From: Bacteroidia bacterium
GTDB lineage: Bacteria > Bacteroidota > Bacteroidia > UKL13-3
NCBI GenBank assembly: GCA_021740845.1
Contig: JAIOYZ010000017.1
Span: 29,566-93,565 of the forward strand
Direction of reading: 5' to 3'
Length of the DNA stretch: 64,000 bases
A program made the position numbers and the translations under genes. This document shows positions 25,826 to 36,516 of the stretch, in pieces. The stretch's first letter is position 1. The number at the start of each line of letters is the position of its first letter. The notes below the pieces were generated by a model. That model did no database searches. It was not told where the DNA came from and saw only the letters and a program-made list of their open reading frames with translations.

Positions 25826-26569
25826 ATGCGGTATTTTATTGAACTAGCTTATAACGGAAAAAATTACCATGGTTGGCAAAAACAACCCAATGCAACTAGT
25901 GTTCAAGAAACTCTTGAAAGCAAATTGAGCATTCTACTTAAAGAAGAAATAGATGTAATTGGTTGCGGAAGAACAGATACTGGAGTGCATGCAAAAAACT
26001 ATTTCCTTCACTTTGAAACCGAAGCAATTTTTGATACCGAGCGATTAAATTTTCAATTGAATTCTATTCTCCCAAAAGACATTACTATCTTTTCTATTTT
26101 TCGGGTTGAACCAAACTTTCATGCTAGGTTTGATGCCACAGAACGCGAATACGAATATTGGATCAGCACAAAACCCGACCCTTTTCATTTTGAATTAAGC
26201 TTACTATATACCAAACCATTGGATATTGAGGCAATGAATGAAACGGCGAAACTGCTACTCTCCCATTCCGATTTTGAATGCTTTAGCAAAGTGCATACAG
26301 ACGTAAAAACATTTATTTGCAATGTTACTTACGCAAAATGGGAACTAAGAGAAAACGGCAAATTGGTATTTACCATTCGCGCTGATAGGTTTCTGCGAAA
26401 CATGGTACGCGCCATTGTTGGAACCTTGTTGGAAGTAGGAAAAGGAAAAATTAACCAAGAAGATTTTAAGCAAATCCTACAAAGTAAAAATAGAAGTGAA
26501 GCAGGAATGAGTGTGGCTGCTCATGGTTTATTTTTAACTAAAATAAGCTACCCAGATTTTAAAAAATAA
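25826..26569 (+). CDS. truA: tRNA pseudouridine(38-40) synthase
   Basis: TruA converts uridines 38-40 in tRNA anticodon stems to pseudouridine. The 247-aa protein has the catalytic motif GCGRTDTGVHA (about residues 47-57) with its Asp nucleophile. It also has YNGKNYHGWQKQP at the N-terminus, RFDATEREYEYWI (about 97-109) and FTIRADRFLRNMVRAIVG (about 182-199), all standard TruA blocks. The length is usual. It stands alone, convergent with the EF-G-like gene. Confidence 0.96.
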   Translation: MRYFIELAYNGKNYHGWQKQPNATSVQETLESKLSILLKEEIDVIGCGRTDTGVHAKNYFLHFETEAIFDTERLNFQLNSILPKDITIFSIFRVEPNFHARFDATEREYEYWISTKPDPFHFELSLLYTKPLDIEAMNETAKLLLSHSDFECFSKVHTDVKTFICNVTYAKWELRENGKLVFTIRADRFLRNMVRAIVGTLLEVGKGKINQEDFKQILQSKNRSEAGMSVAAHGLFLTKISYPDFKK

Positions 26570-26571
26570 AA

Positions 26572-26613
26572 AGCAGCCAAAAGATTTAATCTAGGATCAA
26601 ACCTCTGGCTGCT
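26572..26613. terminator. Hairpin after truA
   Basis: An 8-bp stem AGCAGCCA / TGGCTGCT closes a 26-nt loop directly after the truA stop and is followed by a short T-containing tract (CTTATTAATAATTAT). It is a weak bidirectional terminator candidate between convergent genes. Confidence 0.45.
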
Positions 26614-26733
26614 CTTATTAATAATTATACCTTTTGAATTTTTTATTTAGGTCAAAACTTCCAAGGTATATGCCGAGGCAATAAATGTTTAGGCCAATTT
26701 TATTGGACTATTACATATATGCAATCGGCATTA

Positions 26734-28869
26734 CTAGTTCATTTCATCTTTCGCATGCTTTTGATATTCTTCAATGAGTTTCTTTTGAATATCATAAGAA
26801 ACAGCATGATAGGTATCAAATTGCATATTGTATTTTGCTTTTCCTTGGGTCAGGCTTTTTAAGGTAGATTGGTAATCTTGCATTTCTGATAATGGAACTT
26901 TGGCAGTTATCTTTTGATAATGGCCAGAAATATCCATTCCTTCAATCATGGCTCTGCGCGATTGTAAATCACTCATTACAGAACCTGTTACCTCATCCGG
27001 ACAAAGAACTTCAACCGTATAAACTGGTTCCAAAATTTGTGGATCGGCATTATGAAAAGCATCTTTAAAGGCCATCATACCAGCAATTTTAAAAGATATA
27101 TCATTGCTATCTACGGCATGCATTTTTCCATCATAAACACTTACTCTAACATCGCGTACATAGCTACCAGTTAATGGACCAATATGCATTTTTTCCATTA
27201 TTCCTTTCATAATTGAAGGCAAGAAACGAGTGTCGATTGCACCACCAACTATACAATTATAGAAAACCAATTTACCGCCCCAAGGCAATGGATGTTCCTC
27301 TTTTCCTCTAACACTTACTCCTTGTGGGTCGGGCATTCCTTCGTAAAATGGTTCAACGAGCATGTGCACTTCCCCAAATTGCCCTGCACCACCACTTTGT
27401 TTTTTATGGCGGTACATAGAATTTACTTGTTTTTGAATGGTCTCACGATATGGAATTCGTGGATGAGTAAACCCAACTTCTAATTTATAAATATGGCTCA
27501 ATTTCCATTTAACTACTGATAAATGTAAATCACCTCTACAACTTAAAATGGTTTGCCTTAACTCCTGTGAAACTTTTAAGGAAATACTTGGATCCTCTTC
27601 GCACAATTGGTGAATAGCTTGAGCCAATTTTTCTTCTTCGCCTTTGTTTAAGCTTTCAATAGCCATTTGCAAATGCGATTCTGGAAATACAATTGGCTTC
27701 AATGCATAGTTCTTACCTTTTACATGCAAACTGTTATTGGTATGGGTATTCTTTAATTTAATGGTTGCACCAATATCACCAGCCACCAATTCGTCTACCG
27801 CAATTCTCTTCTTACCTTCTAATAAAAATAGTTGGTTTATCTTTTCACTAGTGCCATTGTTTTCATTCACTAATTCCATTCCTGTTGTTATGGTACCAGA
27901 ATAAACCTTAAACAACGACATCTCTCCTAAGTGCTGTTCATTAACCGTTTTGAACACAAAAATACAAGCTGGTCCTGACGCAACGCAAGGCAATTCCTCG
28001 CCAGCAGCAGTAATCTGAACAGGCATTTCGGCTGCACTCGGACAAACATTATCTATAAATCCAAGAACCCTTCCAATACCCATATCCTTTTTAGAAGAAA
28101 CGCAGAAAAGTGGAAACAAATCATGGTTAATTAATGATTTTTTCAAACCAATTCGCATCTCATCTTCTTCCAAATTTCCTTTTTCAAAATATTTCTCCAT
28201 CAAACCTTCATCGTTGGAGGCAATGGCTTCTATTAATTCTTTGTGCAAGGATTCTGCCTTTTCCATTTCTGATTCTGGAATAGGCAATTTTTCTGGCTTG
28301 CCACCTCCTGCAGGGAATTGATACATAATCATGTTTAATACATCTACAATGGCATTAAACTCTGCTCCTTGTTGCAATGGATATTGAACCACAACTACGC
28401 TTGATCCAAATCTATTCTTTGCTTGCTCAACAGTTAAATCAAAATCCGACTTTTCATGGTCAATTTGATTCACCACCAAAAGAGTTGGTGTTTTAAATTC
28501 TTCGGTATATTCCCAAACCAATTCAGTTCCAACTTCAACGCCATGAGATGAATTTAGAACAACTACGCTGGTATCTGCAACGCGCAAGGCAGAAATTATT
28601 TCTCCTGCAAAATCATCCGAGCCAGGGGTATCAATAATATTGATTTTGTAACCTTTCCAAGTGGTATGCAACAAGGTTGCAAAAATGGAATTTCCTCTTT
28701 CTTGTTCTAATTCATGGTAATCGGAAAGGGTAGATTTTTCTTCAACAGTACCTCGGCGATTAATTAAGCCGGCTTCATAAACTGCGCATTCGGCGAAAGT
28801 AGTTTTACCACTTCCTGCATGCCCAAGCAAGACAATATTCTTTACATGGGCGGTATCATAAGTTGCCAT
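26734..28869 (-). CDS. Elongation factor G-like protein (EF-G paralogue)
   Basis: This 711-aa translational GTPase has the EF-G domain order. Its P-loop is GHAGSGKTT (residues 16-24), instead of the GHVDHGKTT/GHIDAGKTT forms of EF-Tu and true EF-G. G3 is DTPGSDDFAGE and G4 is NQID. Domain IV and the C-terminal EFG_C domain (EPVYTVEVLCPDEVTG) are present. The GSG variant P-loop and divergent switch regions place it with EF-G2-type paralogues. These are annotated as elongation factor G-like and their role may be in recycling or stress; I cannot decide. It stands alone with spacers on both sides. Confidence 0.85.
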   Translation of the reverse strand: MATYDTAHVKNIVLLGHAGSGKTTFAECAVYEAGLINRRGTVEEKSTLSDYHELEQERGNSIFATLLHTTWKGYKINIIDTPGSDDFAGEIISALRVADTSVVVLNSSHGVEVGTELVWEYTEEFKTPTLLVVNQIDHEKSDFDLTVEQAKNRFGSSVVVVQYPLQQGAEFNAIVDVLNMIMYQFPAGGGKPEKLPIPESEMEKAESLHKELIEAIASNDEGLMEKYFEKGNLEEDEMRIGLKKSLINHDLFPLFCVSSKKDMGIGRVLGFIDNVCPSAAEMPVQITAAGEELPCVASGPACIFVFKTVNEQHLGEMSLFKVYSGTITTGMELVNENNGTSEKINQLFLLEGKKRIAVDELVAGDIGATIKLKNTHTNNSLHVKGKNYALKPIVFPESHLQMAIESLNKGEEEKLAQAIHQLCEEDPSISLKVSQELRQTILSCRGDLHLSVVKWKLSHIYKLEVGFTHPRIPYRETIQKQVNSMYRHKKQSGGAGQFGEVHMLVEPFYEGMPDPQGVSVRGKEEHPLPWGGKLVFYNCIVGGAIDTRFLPSIMKGIMEKMHIGPLTGSYVRDVRVSVYDGKMHAVDSNDISFKIAGMMAFKDAFHNADPQILEPVYTVEVLCPDEVTGSVMSDLQSRRAMIEGMDISGHYQKITAKVPLSEMQDYQSTLKSLTQGKAKYNMQFDTYHAVSYDIQKKLIEEYQKHAKDEMN

Positions 28870-29062
28870 ATTTCTTGAGATTTATTAGCACGAAAATAAA
28901 AATCAATAAAAACTGGTAGCATGACAAAACTTAGGTTTCTGTATGTTTAAAATCAGGCGGTTTTTACCTCTTGCCCCTTAAGTTTTATCGGAAGCTCCAA
29001 ATCAAAAAATAAAGGTATAGTTCTATTTGCTTTTATGAAACCATAAAAACTTGCAAAATTTG

Positions 29063-32000
29063 CTACTCTTGTTCCAAGTACTCTTTCGACTTTTGCTTGT
29101 AATAGGGCTGCATTTCTAATGGTATAGATTGCAATATCTCGGTATCCTTAGTAGATTTTTTCTTGTATTTTTCTAAATAGTTCGGACTAGGTTTAGGAAG
29201 TTCTTTTCCTTGATTGGCTTCTCTTTTTTGTTCTTCTTCTTGCTTCTTTTCTGCTTTTTCATGCTCTAGCAATCGAGTTAAAATTTCTTGCTGGCGCATC
29301 AATGTTTCTTGGGTTAGGCGTTTGTTTACCAAATCCTTTTCTGTTTCTTCCATCATTTTCTGCAATTCACCCAATTGCTTCCCTCCGCCCAATTTTTCTT
29401 TCTCCAAAGCATCCATCTCACTAAGCATTTTTTGCATTTGCTGACGAATAGCCATTTGCTGTGCAGCCATTCTAGCAAATTGTTCGCTGCCCATCTTGCC
29501 TTTTTCCCCCTTGCCATTTTTGTTCATGCCCTCCTGAATTTGCTTGTTCATCTCCTCTTGCATTTTCTTCATTTGGCTCATGCTTGGCTTGCCTTTTCCA
29601 GGCTTTTTGGATGGCTTACCCTTACCGCCTTTTTTGCCATCTTTTTTCTGCTGTTGTTGTTGCTGCATTTGGTTTAAGGCTTCACTCAACATCAATCCCA
29701 GATTGTTCATGCTGGTCATGCCGTATTGCTGTTGAACCTTAATCTGGCCCATATCTCTGCTTGAGAAACTATTGTTTGCACCATCCAAATGCTTGTTCAT
29801 TTTTGTTACCTCGCGGTTTACAAAAGATTTTATTTCGGGCACACGTTTGCTTAAAGCTTGAAGGCTATCTTCAATCATTTTAGCATTGTCTTTTAATGTC
29901 TTTTGTTCTTGAGCCAATTGCACAAATTGAGGGTTATAACCATTGATAGCACGCAAGCGCTCCATTAATGATTCTTGGTCTTTGCTCAACTGAATTAGGT
30001 TCTCTAAAATTTCACGCAAGGCTTGCTCATCTACTTCCTCTTGCTCTTCTTCGGCAGCCTCTTGCTTTTCCTTCATTTTTTGCTCCATCTGCTCCATTTG
30101 CTCAGCGGCTTCTTTCTGCTCCTTCCCTCCTTTTTTGTTATCACCTTTTTGCAAATCTTCACTGCTCTTTTGCATGTTCTCTTCTATCTTCTTCTCCTCC
30201 TCTTTTGTATCTGCTAAATCCTTTGGAGTTTCTAATTCTTGGTTCTTCTTATCTATGTCTTTTAATTCTTTTTGCAAGTCTTTAAACTCCTTGTTGAGTT
30301 CGTCTTGCTTCTTTTTCAATTCTTCGTTGCTTTGCTTCTTTTCTAAAGTTTCCTTAGAAAGCTCCTCTTGCTTTTTGGCCAAGTCTTTCAAATCCTTCAT
30401 GGCATCTTCCATCTTCTTTTCCACCTCCAACTCCTTGTACATTTCCAACATCCTATCCAACTCCTTCTCTACGTCCTTGTTGTTCACATCCATCTTATCC
30501 AATTCCTTCTGAATCTGCTCCTTGTTCTGCATCTTCATCATGTCTTCCATTTGCTTGATGAGTTTCTTCATTTCATCTGTCATCAACTCCTCATACATTT
30601 TCTGCAATTGTTCTTGCTTCTCCAAAATCTTTTGCTCTTCCTCTTTAAACAATTGCTCCTTCTGGTTTTTCAATTTAAAATCCTTTTGCAATTCTTCCAT
30701 CTTCTCCGCCAAATCCTTCTGACGTTTATTGAGGTTCTCTAATTTCTTTTTCTCCTCATAAGTAAGTGGCTGCTGCGATTTCAATTTCTTCTGAACCTCT
30801 TTCAAGTCTTTCTCCAAAGATTTAGCTTCCTTTAAAGCTTGCTCCATTTTATCTTGCAAAGCTTTGCTATCACTATCTGTTTGTTCTTTTATTTGTTGCT
30901 TGTCTGGCGCTTTTATAGAAAACATTTTGGATCGAACCGACTTAGCGCCATGCACTCCATCATTGTCCCATAATTCAAAATAGTACTCTATTTCGTCTTC
31001 ATTATTAAAATCTAGTTCATACAAATTAAATACATAGGCTATTTGAACCGATTTACCAGGCTGAATAAAAATCTCTTTTGTTTGTAGTCCTTTTTCGGTT
31101 TTTAGTTTATCACTAGATTTAATAAACCTGTAGTTAAAGGTTAGCTTACTCAAGCCATAATCGTCGTTGCCTTCTCCTCCAAAATAAAGTATCTTTTCTG
31201 AAACCGAATCTCTAATTTCCTCAATTGCAATGGCAGGATAAGCATCTGGAACTACATCAATTTTAAAAAACAAAGAATCACCTTTAGATACTTGCTCATT
31301 GCTTAATACAATTGAATATTCATCAGAAACAAAAAACTTCCTTGAGAAGTTAAAATGAATTTTATCATTGGTGCGAGCCTTTGATAAAAGTTGCATAAAT
31401 CGAAGGGTAATATCATTGGTTTGTTTGCCTGTAAACTGCCAATCAATAGTTGTTCCAGCTGGAATAGAAATATCACCAGGATTGCTTAAAGTTTCTGCCT
31501 TGCGATGCAAGTAAGAAGGGAAATTTAACTTTAAAGAATAATCCAACATAACAGGTTTAGAAAGCACTTCAAGTACTTTTTCATTGTCTTCAAAACCCAA
31601 GGCCTCTAAATAAAAAGGTGTGTTTTTTTGAAGGTTCCTAAACACATAACTAAAATGAGTAGCATCTACTTTTTGCAAACGATAGGTTTGGTTCAAAGAA
31701 TGTATAAAAACCTCATTGGGCAATTCTTCACCACTCATTCTAACATTCAATTCAAAATCGCCGTATTGTTCTGCTTTTAATTCTGAGTTTTCTATTTCAA
31801 AAACAAAAGGAGCTGGCACCTTAAAAACTTGGTCGTAGGATATTACCCTTTGAGCGCCATCACTTACCAAACTAGGCACAAAAAATAGGATTAATATTAA
31901 AGCAACAACTGGGATTAATGCAAAACGTAAGTATTTTAAATTGCTTTTATAATCTACTGCCGCCACAAAAGGTATGGGAGAAAGTTCGGCCGTTTTTTGA

Positions 32001-32386
32001 GCAATGGCAGCCATCAACAAACTCTCATCCGAACTTTGTTGGTTCAGCAATTGAAGTGCATTTACCAATTTATCCTTGACATCAAAAAAGTGTTTTCCAA
32101 TAATATCAGCGGCATCAGCATGTGAAATTTGCTTGCCCATTTTAAGCAACTTGCTCAATGGGTAAACAATAAACACTCCTAACAAAACCAAAGCAATTAG
32201 GATCAAACCGAAAAATAAAACTGCACGAACTGTAGAGGTATACCTGCCAAAATACTCTAAAGTACTAACCAATAAAAACGAAAAAAGTAGGAGACCAACA
32301 AAAAAGATACTTCCCTTCAAAAGCCTATTTTTATAGTACTTTCTAATAAACGCATCCAGTTTTTCTATAAGCAAATGATTCGACAT
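29063..32386 (-). CDS. DUF4175 family membrane-anchored coiled-coil protein
   Basis: This large 1107-aa protein is characteristic of Bacteroidota. Three hydrophobic helices lie at about residues 24-44, 55-77 and 150-170. A periplasmic beta-rich region follows (about 180-490, with YFGGEGNDDYGLSKL-type segments). Then comes a very long highly charged coiled coil (about 500-1100), rich in Lys, Glu, Gln and Met and including a glutamine run near residue 910 and a Lys/Gly-rich low-complexity stretch. Function is unknown. The structure suggests a spacer or scaffold in the cell envelope. A 63-aa membrane protein is encoded 2 bp upstream on the same strand. Confidence 0.85.
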   Translation of the reverse strand: MSNHLLIEKLDAFIRKYYKNRLLKGSIFFVGLLLFSFLLVSTLEYFGRYTSTVRAVLFFGLILIALVLLGVFIVYPLSKLLKMGKQISHADAADIIGKHFFDVKDKLVNALQLLNQQSSDESLLMAAIAQKTAELSPIPFVAAVDYKSNLKYLRFALIPVVALILILFFVPSLVSDGAQRVISYDQVFKVPAPFVFEIENSELKAEQYGDFELNVRMSGEELPNEVFIHSLNQTYRLQKVDATHFSYVFRNLQKNTPFYLEALGFEDNEKVLEVLSKPVMLDYSLKLNFPSYLHRKAETLSNPGDISIPAGTTIDWQFTGKQTNDITLRFMQLLSKARTNDKIHFNFSRKFFVSDEYSIVLSNEQVSKGDSLFFKIDVVPDAYPAIAIEEIRDSVSEKILYFGGEGNDDYGLSKLTFNYRFIKSSDKLKTEKGLQTKEIFIQPGKSVQIAYVFNLYELDFNNEDEIEYYFELWDNDGVHGAKSVRSKMFSIKAPDKQQIKEQTDSDSKALQDKMEQALKEAKSLEKDLKEVQKKLKSQQPLTYEEKKKLENLNKRQKDLAEKMEELQKDFKLKNQKEQLFKEEEQKILEKQEQLQKMYEELMTDEMKKLIKQMEDMMKMQNKEQIQKELDKMDVNNKDVEKELDRMLEMYKELEVEKKMEDAMKDLKDLAKKQEELSKETLEKKQSNEELKKKQDELNKEFKDLQKELKDIDKKNQELETPKDLADTKEEEKKIEENMQKSSEDLQKGDNKKGGKEQKEAAEQMEQMEQKMKEKQEAAEEEQEEVDEQALREILENLIQLSKDQESLMERLRAINGYNPQFVQLAQEQKTLKDNAKMIEDSLQALSKRVPEIKSFVNREVTKMNKHLDGANNSFSSRDMGQIKVQQQYGMTSMNNLGLMLSEALNQMQQQQQQKKDGKKGGKGKPSKKPGKGKPSMSQMKKMQEEMNKQIQEGMNKNGKGEKGKMGSEQFARMAAQQMAIRQQMQKMLSEMDALEKEKLGGGKQLGELQKMMEETEKDLVNKRLTQETLMRQQEILTRLLEHEKAEKKQEEEQKREANQGKELPKPSPNYLEKYKKKSTKDTEILQSIPLEMQPYYKQKSKEYLEQE

Positions 32387-32388
32387 CG

Positions 32389-32580
32389 TTAATTAAAGAG
32401 TTTCCCTTTTATTTTATAGTAAATATTATCAATAGGCCCATCATACCCCGGGAAAATATTGATATTAAAAACATGTTTTATTTCCATTATAAAAACAAGC
32501 AAAAAAACCAATAAAAAAACAATGTAAAACATCATTTTTAATCGGTAAAGCCAATGCTGAAATTGCTCATTATTCCACAT
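32389..32580 (-). CDS. Small single-pass membrane protein upstream of DUF4175
   Basis: A 63-aa protein, MWNNEQFQHWLYRLKMMF at the start, has one strong membrane helix (about residues 17-34, Phe/Leu/Val-rich) and a soluble tail. Its stop codon lies 2 bp before the DUF4175 start, so the two are almost certainly cotranscribed and may form a complex. The positive charges before the helix suggest an N-in orientation. No family is recognised. Confidence 0.55.
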   Translation of the reverse strand: MWNNEQFQHWLYRLKMMFYIVFLLVFLLVFIMEIKHVFNINIFPGYDGPIDNIYYKIKGKLFN

Positions 32581-32638
32581 GCTACAAGTATAAGCAAATG
32601 AAAAAAATAATGAACAATTTATTCAATAAACGGAAAGT

Positions 32639-34237
32639 TTAATTTTTGCGTATAAAACTAAAGCTATCTCCGTCAAATAAACCTTTGTCGCTAAGCTTGA
32701 GATGTGGTATTACCAAAAGTGCCATAAACGATAAGCTCATAAAAGGCGCTTGAAGGCTTGAGCCCAAAGTAGTTTTACAAAACAAATCCAACTCCGTATA
32801 CTTTCCTGCAACCTGCCAAGCCTCCTTATCGCTCATTAAACCGGCTAAAGGCAAAGGCAAAACTTTTTCCGTTTCACCCGCACAAGCCGCCAACGCACCT
32901 TTAGATGCAATTACTAAATTTATCACCTGCGCTAAATCTTCATCGCTGGTTCCAACTGCAATAATATTATGACTATCATGGGCAACAGAACCAGCCATGG
33001 CTCCTAATTTTAGACCAAAGTTTTTAATATAGGCAATGGCAGGTTTGGCATGGGAATATCTGTTTACAACCACCAATTTAAGGCAATCGTTGGCTACGGT
33101 TAAGTTTTCGGTTTGAACCAAAATTTTATCCGTTATCAGTTGACCTTCGAGACAAACAATTACGGGTTCTTCACCTTTTGGTTCATAAGCTAAATCCAGC
33201 GCCAAGATTGGTTCAGCCCGAAATTGATTTAGTGTTTTTACTGAAACAGAATCTACCAAAGCTTGGCCATTTTTTGCCACTAAATTGCCAGCTATAAATG
33301 ATTCCTCCACTTCAAAATTTACCAGATCTTTGAGTACAATAAAATCTGCTGAATCTCCCAATCGAAGCAAACCTTGCCGCATAGAATAATGCTCAGCAGC
33401 ATTTAAACAAGCCACTTGCAAAACCTTAAACAAATCATTTCCCTTTGCAATTGCCCTTGCCACCAATTGATTGATATGCCCCAAAATCAAGGAATCAGGA
33501 TGCTTATCATCACTACAAAACATAAGGTTTTTATAATGCTCATCCATCAAAGGAATAAGAGCTTCAAAATTGCGTGCGGCACTTCCTTCTCTTATTAAAA
33601 TCTTCATGCCTAAAGAAAGTTTCTCCTCTGCTTCCTCCAAAGTAAAACATTCATGGTCGGTAGAAATGCCGGCAGAAACATATTTTTTCAAAGCTTCTCC
33701 GCGCAATCCCGGAGCATGACCATCAATAGGTTTATTAAACTTTTTGGCGGCGGCAATTTTTTCCATCACTTCTGGGTCATCGTTTAAAACCCCAGGAAAA
33801 TTCATCATCTCAGTAAGGTAGTTGATATCTGTTTGAGCCAAAAGTTGCTCCACTTCTAAAGGAGAAAGTGTTGCACCTGCCGTTTCAAAAACAGTTGCTG
33901 GAACGCAGGAAGGCGCGCCAAAATGAAAATAAAAAGGAACCTGTTTTCCATTTTCTATCATGTAGTTTACTCCCTCTATTCCTAGCACATTTGCAATCTC
34001 ATGCGGATCGCTAATGGTTGCCAAAGTGCCGTGTGTTAAAGCCATTCTTGCAAACTCACTTGGCGCCAACAAAGAACTTTCAATGTGTACATGGGCATCT
34101 ACAAAGCCAGGCAAAATATACCTCTCGGGAGCATTCTCTATTTCTTGTATAGCTGTTATTATTCCGTTTTGAACCAAAATTCTGGCTGGAAAAATTCTTC
34201 TTTTCAGAATATCTATAACTTGTCCTTCTACTTGCAT
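32639..34237 (-). CDS. ade: Adenine deaminase
   Basis: Adenine deaminase converts adenine to hypoxanthine in purine salvage. The protein (about 532 aa from the ATG at 34237, [11 protein letters not shown]) has the amidohydrolase metal motif [11 protein letters not shown], the segments [15 protein letters not shown] and DGHAPGLRG, and the C-terminal block [14 protein letters not shown] typical of the Ade family. A TTG start nine codons upstream is possible but unnecessary. It neighbours cytidine deaminase on the same strand (about 100 bp), suggesting a small nucleobase/nucleoside salvage cluster. Confidence 0.94.
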   Translation of the reverse strand: MQVEGQVIDILKRRIFPARILVQNGIITAIQEIENAPERYILPGFVDAHVHIESSLLAPSEFARMALTHGTLATISDPHEIANVLGIEGVNYMIENGKQVPFYFHFGAPSCVPATVFETAGATLSPLEVEQLLAQTDINYLTEMMNFPGVLNDDPEVMEKIAAAKKFNKPIDGHAPGLRGEALKKYVSAGISTDHECFTLEEAEEKLSLGMKILIREGSAARNFEALIPLMDEHYKNLMFCSDDKHPDSLILGHINQLVARAIAKGNDLFKVLQVACLNAAEHYSMRQGLLRLGDSADFIVLKDLVNFEVEESFIAGNLVAKNGQALVDSVSVKTLNQFRAEPILALDLAYEPKGEEPVIVCLEGQLITDKILVQTENLTVANDCLKLVVVNRYSHAKPAIAYIKNFGLKLGAMAGSVAHDSHNIIAVGTSDEDLAQVINLVIASKGALAACAGETEKVLPLPLAGLMSDKEAWQVAGKYTELDLFCKTTLGSSLQAPFMSLSFMALLVIPHLKLSDKGLFDGDSFSFIRKN

Positions 34238-34339
34238 GTTTTGTAAATGTGATTTATTAACCAAAATTTCTCAAGCAAAATCCGAAGCAAAAATTGATCT
34301 GTTTAAAATATTTTGCCTGTTGCGGATTTGCTTACAAAT

Positions 34340-34831
34340 TTATTTTTTCAATTGAGGCACATCAAATTGAAATGGTAAAAAGGTAATAGAACCTTCCTCT
34401 GCCAACCAAATTGGTCCATTTTCTCCATGCAACAAAGTACGAATTGGTCTATCATAACGTCGTTCGTATTCACTAATGCTTTGCAAACAAGCACCACAAC
34501 ACATAATTGGTTCCTTTATTGGATAATTTAAAGCCCTAGCTGTAACTGCCATTTCTACAATAGCAACTCCAGGAAACTGTGCTCCAGCGCTAAAAATGGC
34601 TACACGTTCTGCACACAATCCACTTGGGTAAGCCATATTCTCTTGATTGCTTCCCTTTACAATCACTCCATTTTCTAAGCGCAAGGCACAACCCACCAAA
34701 AATTGAGAATAAGGTGCGTATGCATTTTCCATTACTTCTCTAGCAATTGCCAATAATTCTTGGTCGTTTTGTGATAATTCCTCTACTTTTTCAAACTCTT
34801 TAACCAGCGATTCTCTTTTCACAATTTTCAT
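34340..34831 (-). CDS. cdd: Cytidine deaminase
   Basis: Cdd deaminates cytidine and deoxycytidine to uridine forms. The protein (about 163 aa from the ATG at 34831) has the zinc motif CAERVAIF with the catalytic Glu (about residues 74-81) and the second zinc pair in CCGACLQ (about 110-116). The usual PCG reads CCG here. It also has APYSQFLVGCAL near residue 40 for substrate binding. The length fits the homotetrameric short-type Cdd with an N-terminal extension. It lies upstream of ade on the same strand and is divergent from guaB. Confidence 0.92.
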   Translation of the reverse strand: MKIVKRESLVKEFEKVEELSQNDQELLAIAREVMENAYAPYSQFLVGCALRLENGVIVKGSNQENMAYPSGLCAERVAIFSAGAQFPGVAIVEMAVTARALNYPIKEPIMCCGACLQSISEYERRYDRPIRTLLHGENGPIWLAEEGSITFLPFQFDVPQLKK

Positions 34832-34887
34832 ATTCAATGTTACATAATTTATTAGGCATTTTTTAGAATTTCAAAAATCTTCGCTTT

Positions 34888-34900
34888 GGTTCAAACCGAA
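34888..34900 (+). repeat. Dispersed word GGTTCAAACCGAA
   Basis: This exact 13-mer is in the divergent spacer between cdd and guaB, 57 bp from the cdd start and preceded by TTT. Confidence 0.85.
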
Positions 34901-34992
34901 TTATTTTGAGCAAAAACGAGGGCCAGCCTCAAAACCTTGTGTAAGACTTTTCACTCTTTTATAATAAGCTTGGTAATGTGGGCCTGCAAGTA

Positions 34993-35000
34993 TACCTTCG
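34993..35000 (+). promoter_or_regulatory. Promoter-like -7 box (TACCTTCG) of guaB
   Basis: This matches TAnnTTTG at seven of eight positions, 30 bp before the guaB ATG. A TTGG about 20 bp upstream could serve as the -33 element. The position suits a short leader. Confidence 0.4.
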
Positions 35001-35030
35001 CACGGCAAATAACGTAAGGTAGTATTTGCC

Positions 35031-36506
35031 ATGTTTCAAGACAATCAAAAATTTTTCGGAGAAGGTTTAACATACGATGATGTGTTGCTTTTACCCGCTT
35101 ATTCAGAAGTACTTCCTCGCGAAGTATTAACAGCCACTCAACTTTCACGAAATATCAGAATTAACATCCCAATGTTATCTGCTGCTATGGATACGGTTAC
35201 CGAATCCAAATTGGCAATTGCTTTGGCTCAGCAAGGTGGTGTAGGCATTTTGCATAAAAACATGAGCATCGACCGACAAGCTGATGAAGTGCGAAAAGTA
35301 AAAAGAAGCGAAAGCGGAATGATAATGGACCCGCTTACCTTAAACGATGGCGCTACTTTAAAAGATGCTCATAAAATAATGAGCGAAAATAAAATTGGCG
35401 GTATTCCTATTGTTAACGACAATGGTAAATTGGTGGGCATTCTTACCAACCGCGATTTGCGTTTTGAAAAAGACATGAGCAAACCAGTTGCTCAGGTTAT
35501 GACAAAAGAAAGGCTTATCACCGCTCCAGAAGGAACTAGTTTGGTTCAGGCCGAAAGCATTTTGCAAGAATATAAAATAGAAAAACTTCCTGTGGTTAAT
35601 AAGGATGGAAAGTTGATGGGTTTAATTACCTACAAAGACATTCTTAAAATTAAAGACCATCCAATGGCTTGCAAAGACAAGCACGGAAGATTATTGGTTG
35701 GCGCGGCAGTTGGCGTTGCTGCCGAAACTGAAATGCGTATTGCAGCGTTGGTAAAAGCAGGAGTTGATGTAGTAATTATTGATACAGCACACGGTCATTC
35801 AAGAGGTGTAATGAATGAAGTAAAGCGCTTGAGAAATTCATTCACTAATATTGATATTATTGCCGGAAACATTGCCACTGGCGAAGCCGCTAGAGCTTTG
35901 GTAGATATTGGCGTGGATGGTGTAAAAGTAGGTGTTGGTCCAGGTTCTATTTGTACCACACGTATTATTGCCGGTATTGGCGTTCCTCAATTAACGGCAG
36001 TTTACGAAGCAGCAAAAGCTATTAAAGGCAGCGGTGTTCCTGTAATTGCAGATGGCGGTATACGTTATAGCGGCGACTTAGTTAAAGCATTAGCAGCTGG
36101 CGCAAGCACTGTTATGAGTGGTTCCATCTTTGCAGGTGTGGAAGAATCTCCAGGGGAAACCATTATTTACGAAGGAAGAAAGTTTAAAAGCTACCGCGGA
36201 ATGGGTTCTATTGAGGCCATGAAAGAAGGAAGCAAAGACCGTTATTTCCAGGACGCAGAAGACGAAATTGCTAAATTAGTACCAGAAGGTATTGTAGGAA
36301 TTGTGCCTTATAAAGGTTTGTTGAAAGAAGTGGTTTACCAATTTGTGGGAGGCTTAAGAGCAGGTATGGGTTATTGTGGTGCCAAAACTGTGGAAGATTT
36401 ACAAGCCAATGGTAAGTTTATTAAAATTACTACCGCAGGCTCTAAAGAAAGTCATGCACATGATATTACCATAACCAAAGAAGCACCAAATTATAGCAGA
36501 AATTAA
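35031..36506 (+). CDS. guaB: IMP dehydrogenase
   Basis: GuaB oxidises IMP to XMP with NAD, the committed step of GMP synthesis. The 491-aa protein has the N-terminal [14 protein letters not shown], a pair of CBS domains inserted at about residues 95-205, the active-site loop [10 protein letters not shown] with its Cys (about residue 305), [15 protein letters not shown], and the mobile flap with SYRGMGS. It is complete and of normal length. The gene is followed 10 bp later by a porin-like gene on the same strand. Confidence 0.97.
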   Translation: MFQDNQKFFGEGLTYDDVLLLPAYSEVLPREVLTATQLSRNIRINIPMLSAAMDTVTESKLAIALAQQGGVGILHKNMSIDRQADEVRKVKRSESGMIMDPLTLNDGATLKDAHKIMSENKIGGIPIVNDNGKLVGILTNRDLRFEKDMSKPVAQVMTKERLITAPEGTSLVQAESILQEYKIEKLPVVNKDGKLMGLITYKDILKIKDHPMACKDKHGRLLVGAAVGVAAETEMRIAALVKAGVDVVIIDTAHGHSRGVMNEVKRLRNSFTNIDIIAGNIATGEAARALVDIGVDGVKVGVGPGSICTTRIIAGIGVPQLTAVYEAAKAIKGSGVPVIADGGIRYSGDLVKALAAGASTVMSGSIFAGVEESPGETIIYEGRKFKSYRGMGSIEAMKEGSKDRYFQDAEDEIAKLVPEGIVGIVPYKGLLKEVVYQFVGGLRAGMGYCGAKTVEDLQANGKFIKITTAGSKESHAHDITITKEAPNYSRN

Positions 36507-36516
36507 AATCCAATTT

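Noticed and set aside
29214..30742. Several plus-strand open frames opposite the DUF4175 gene
   Set aside because: They are Phe/Leu/Ser/Cys-rich shadows of the Lys/Glu-rich coiled coil on the other strand.
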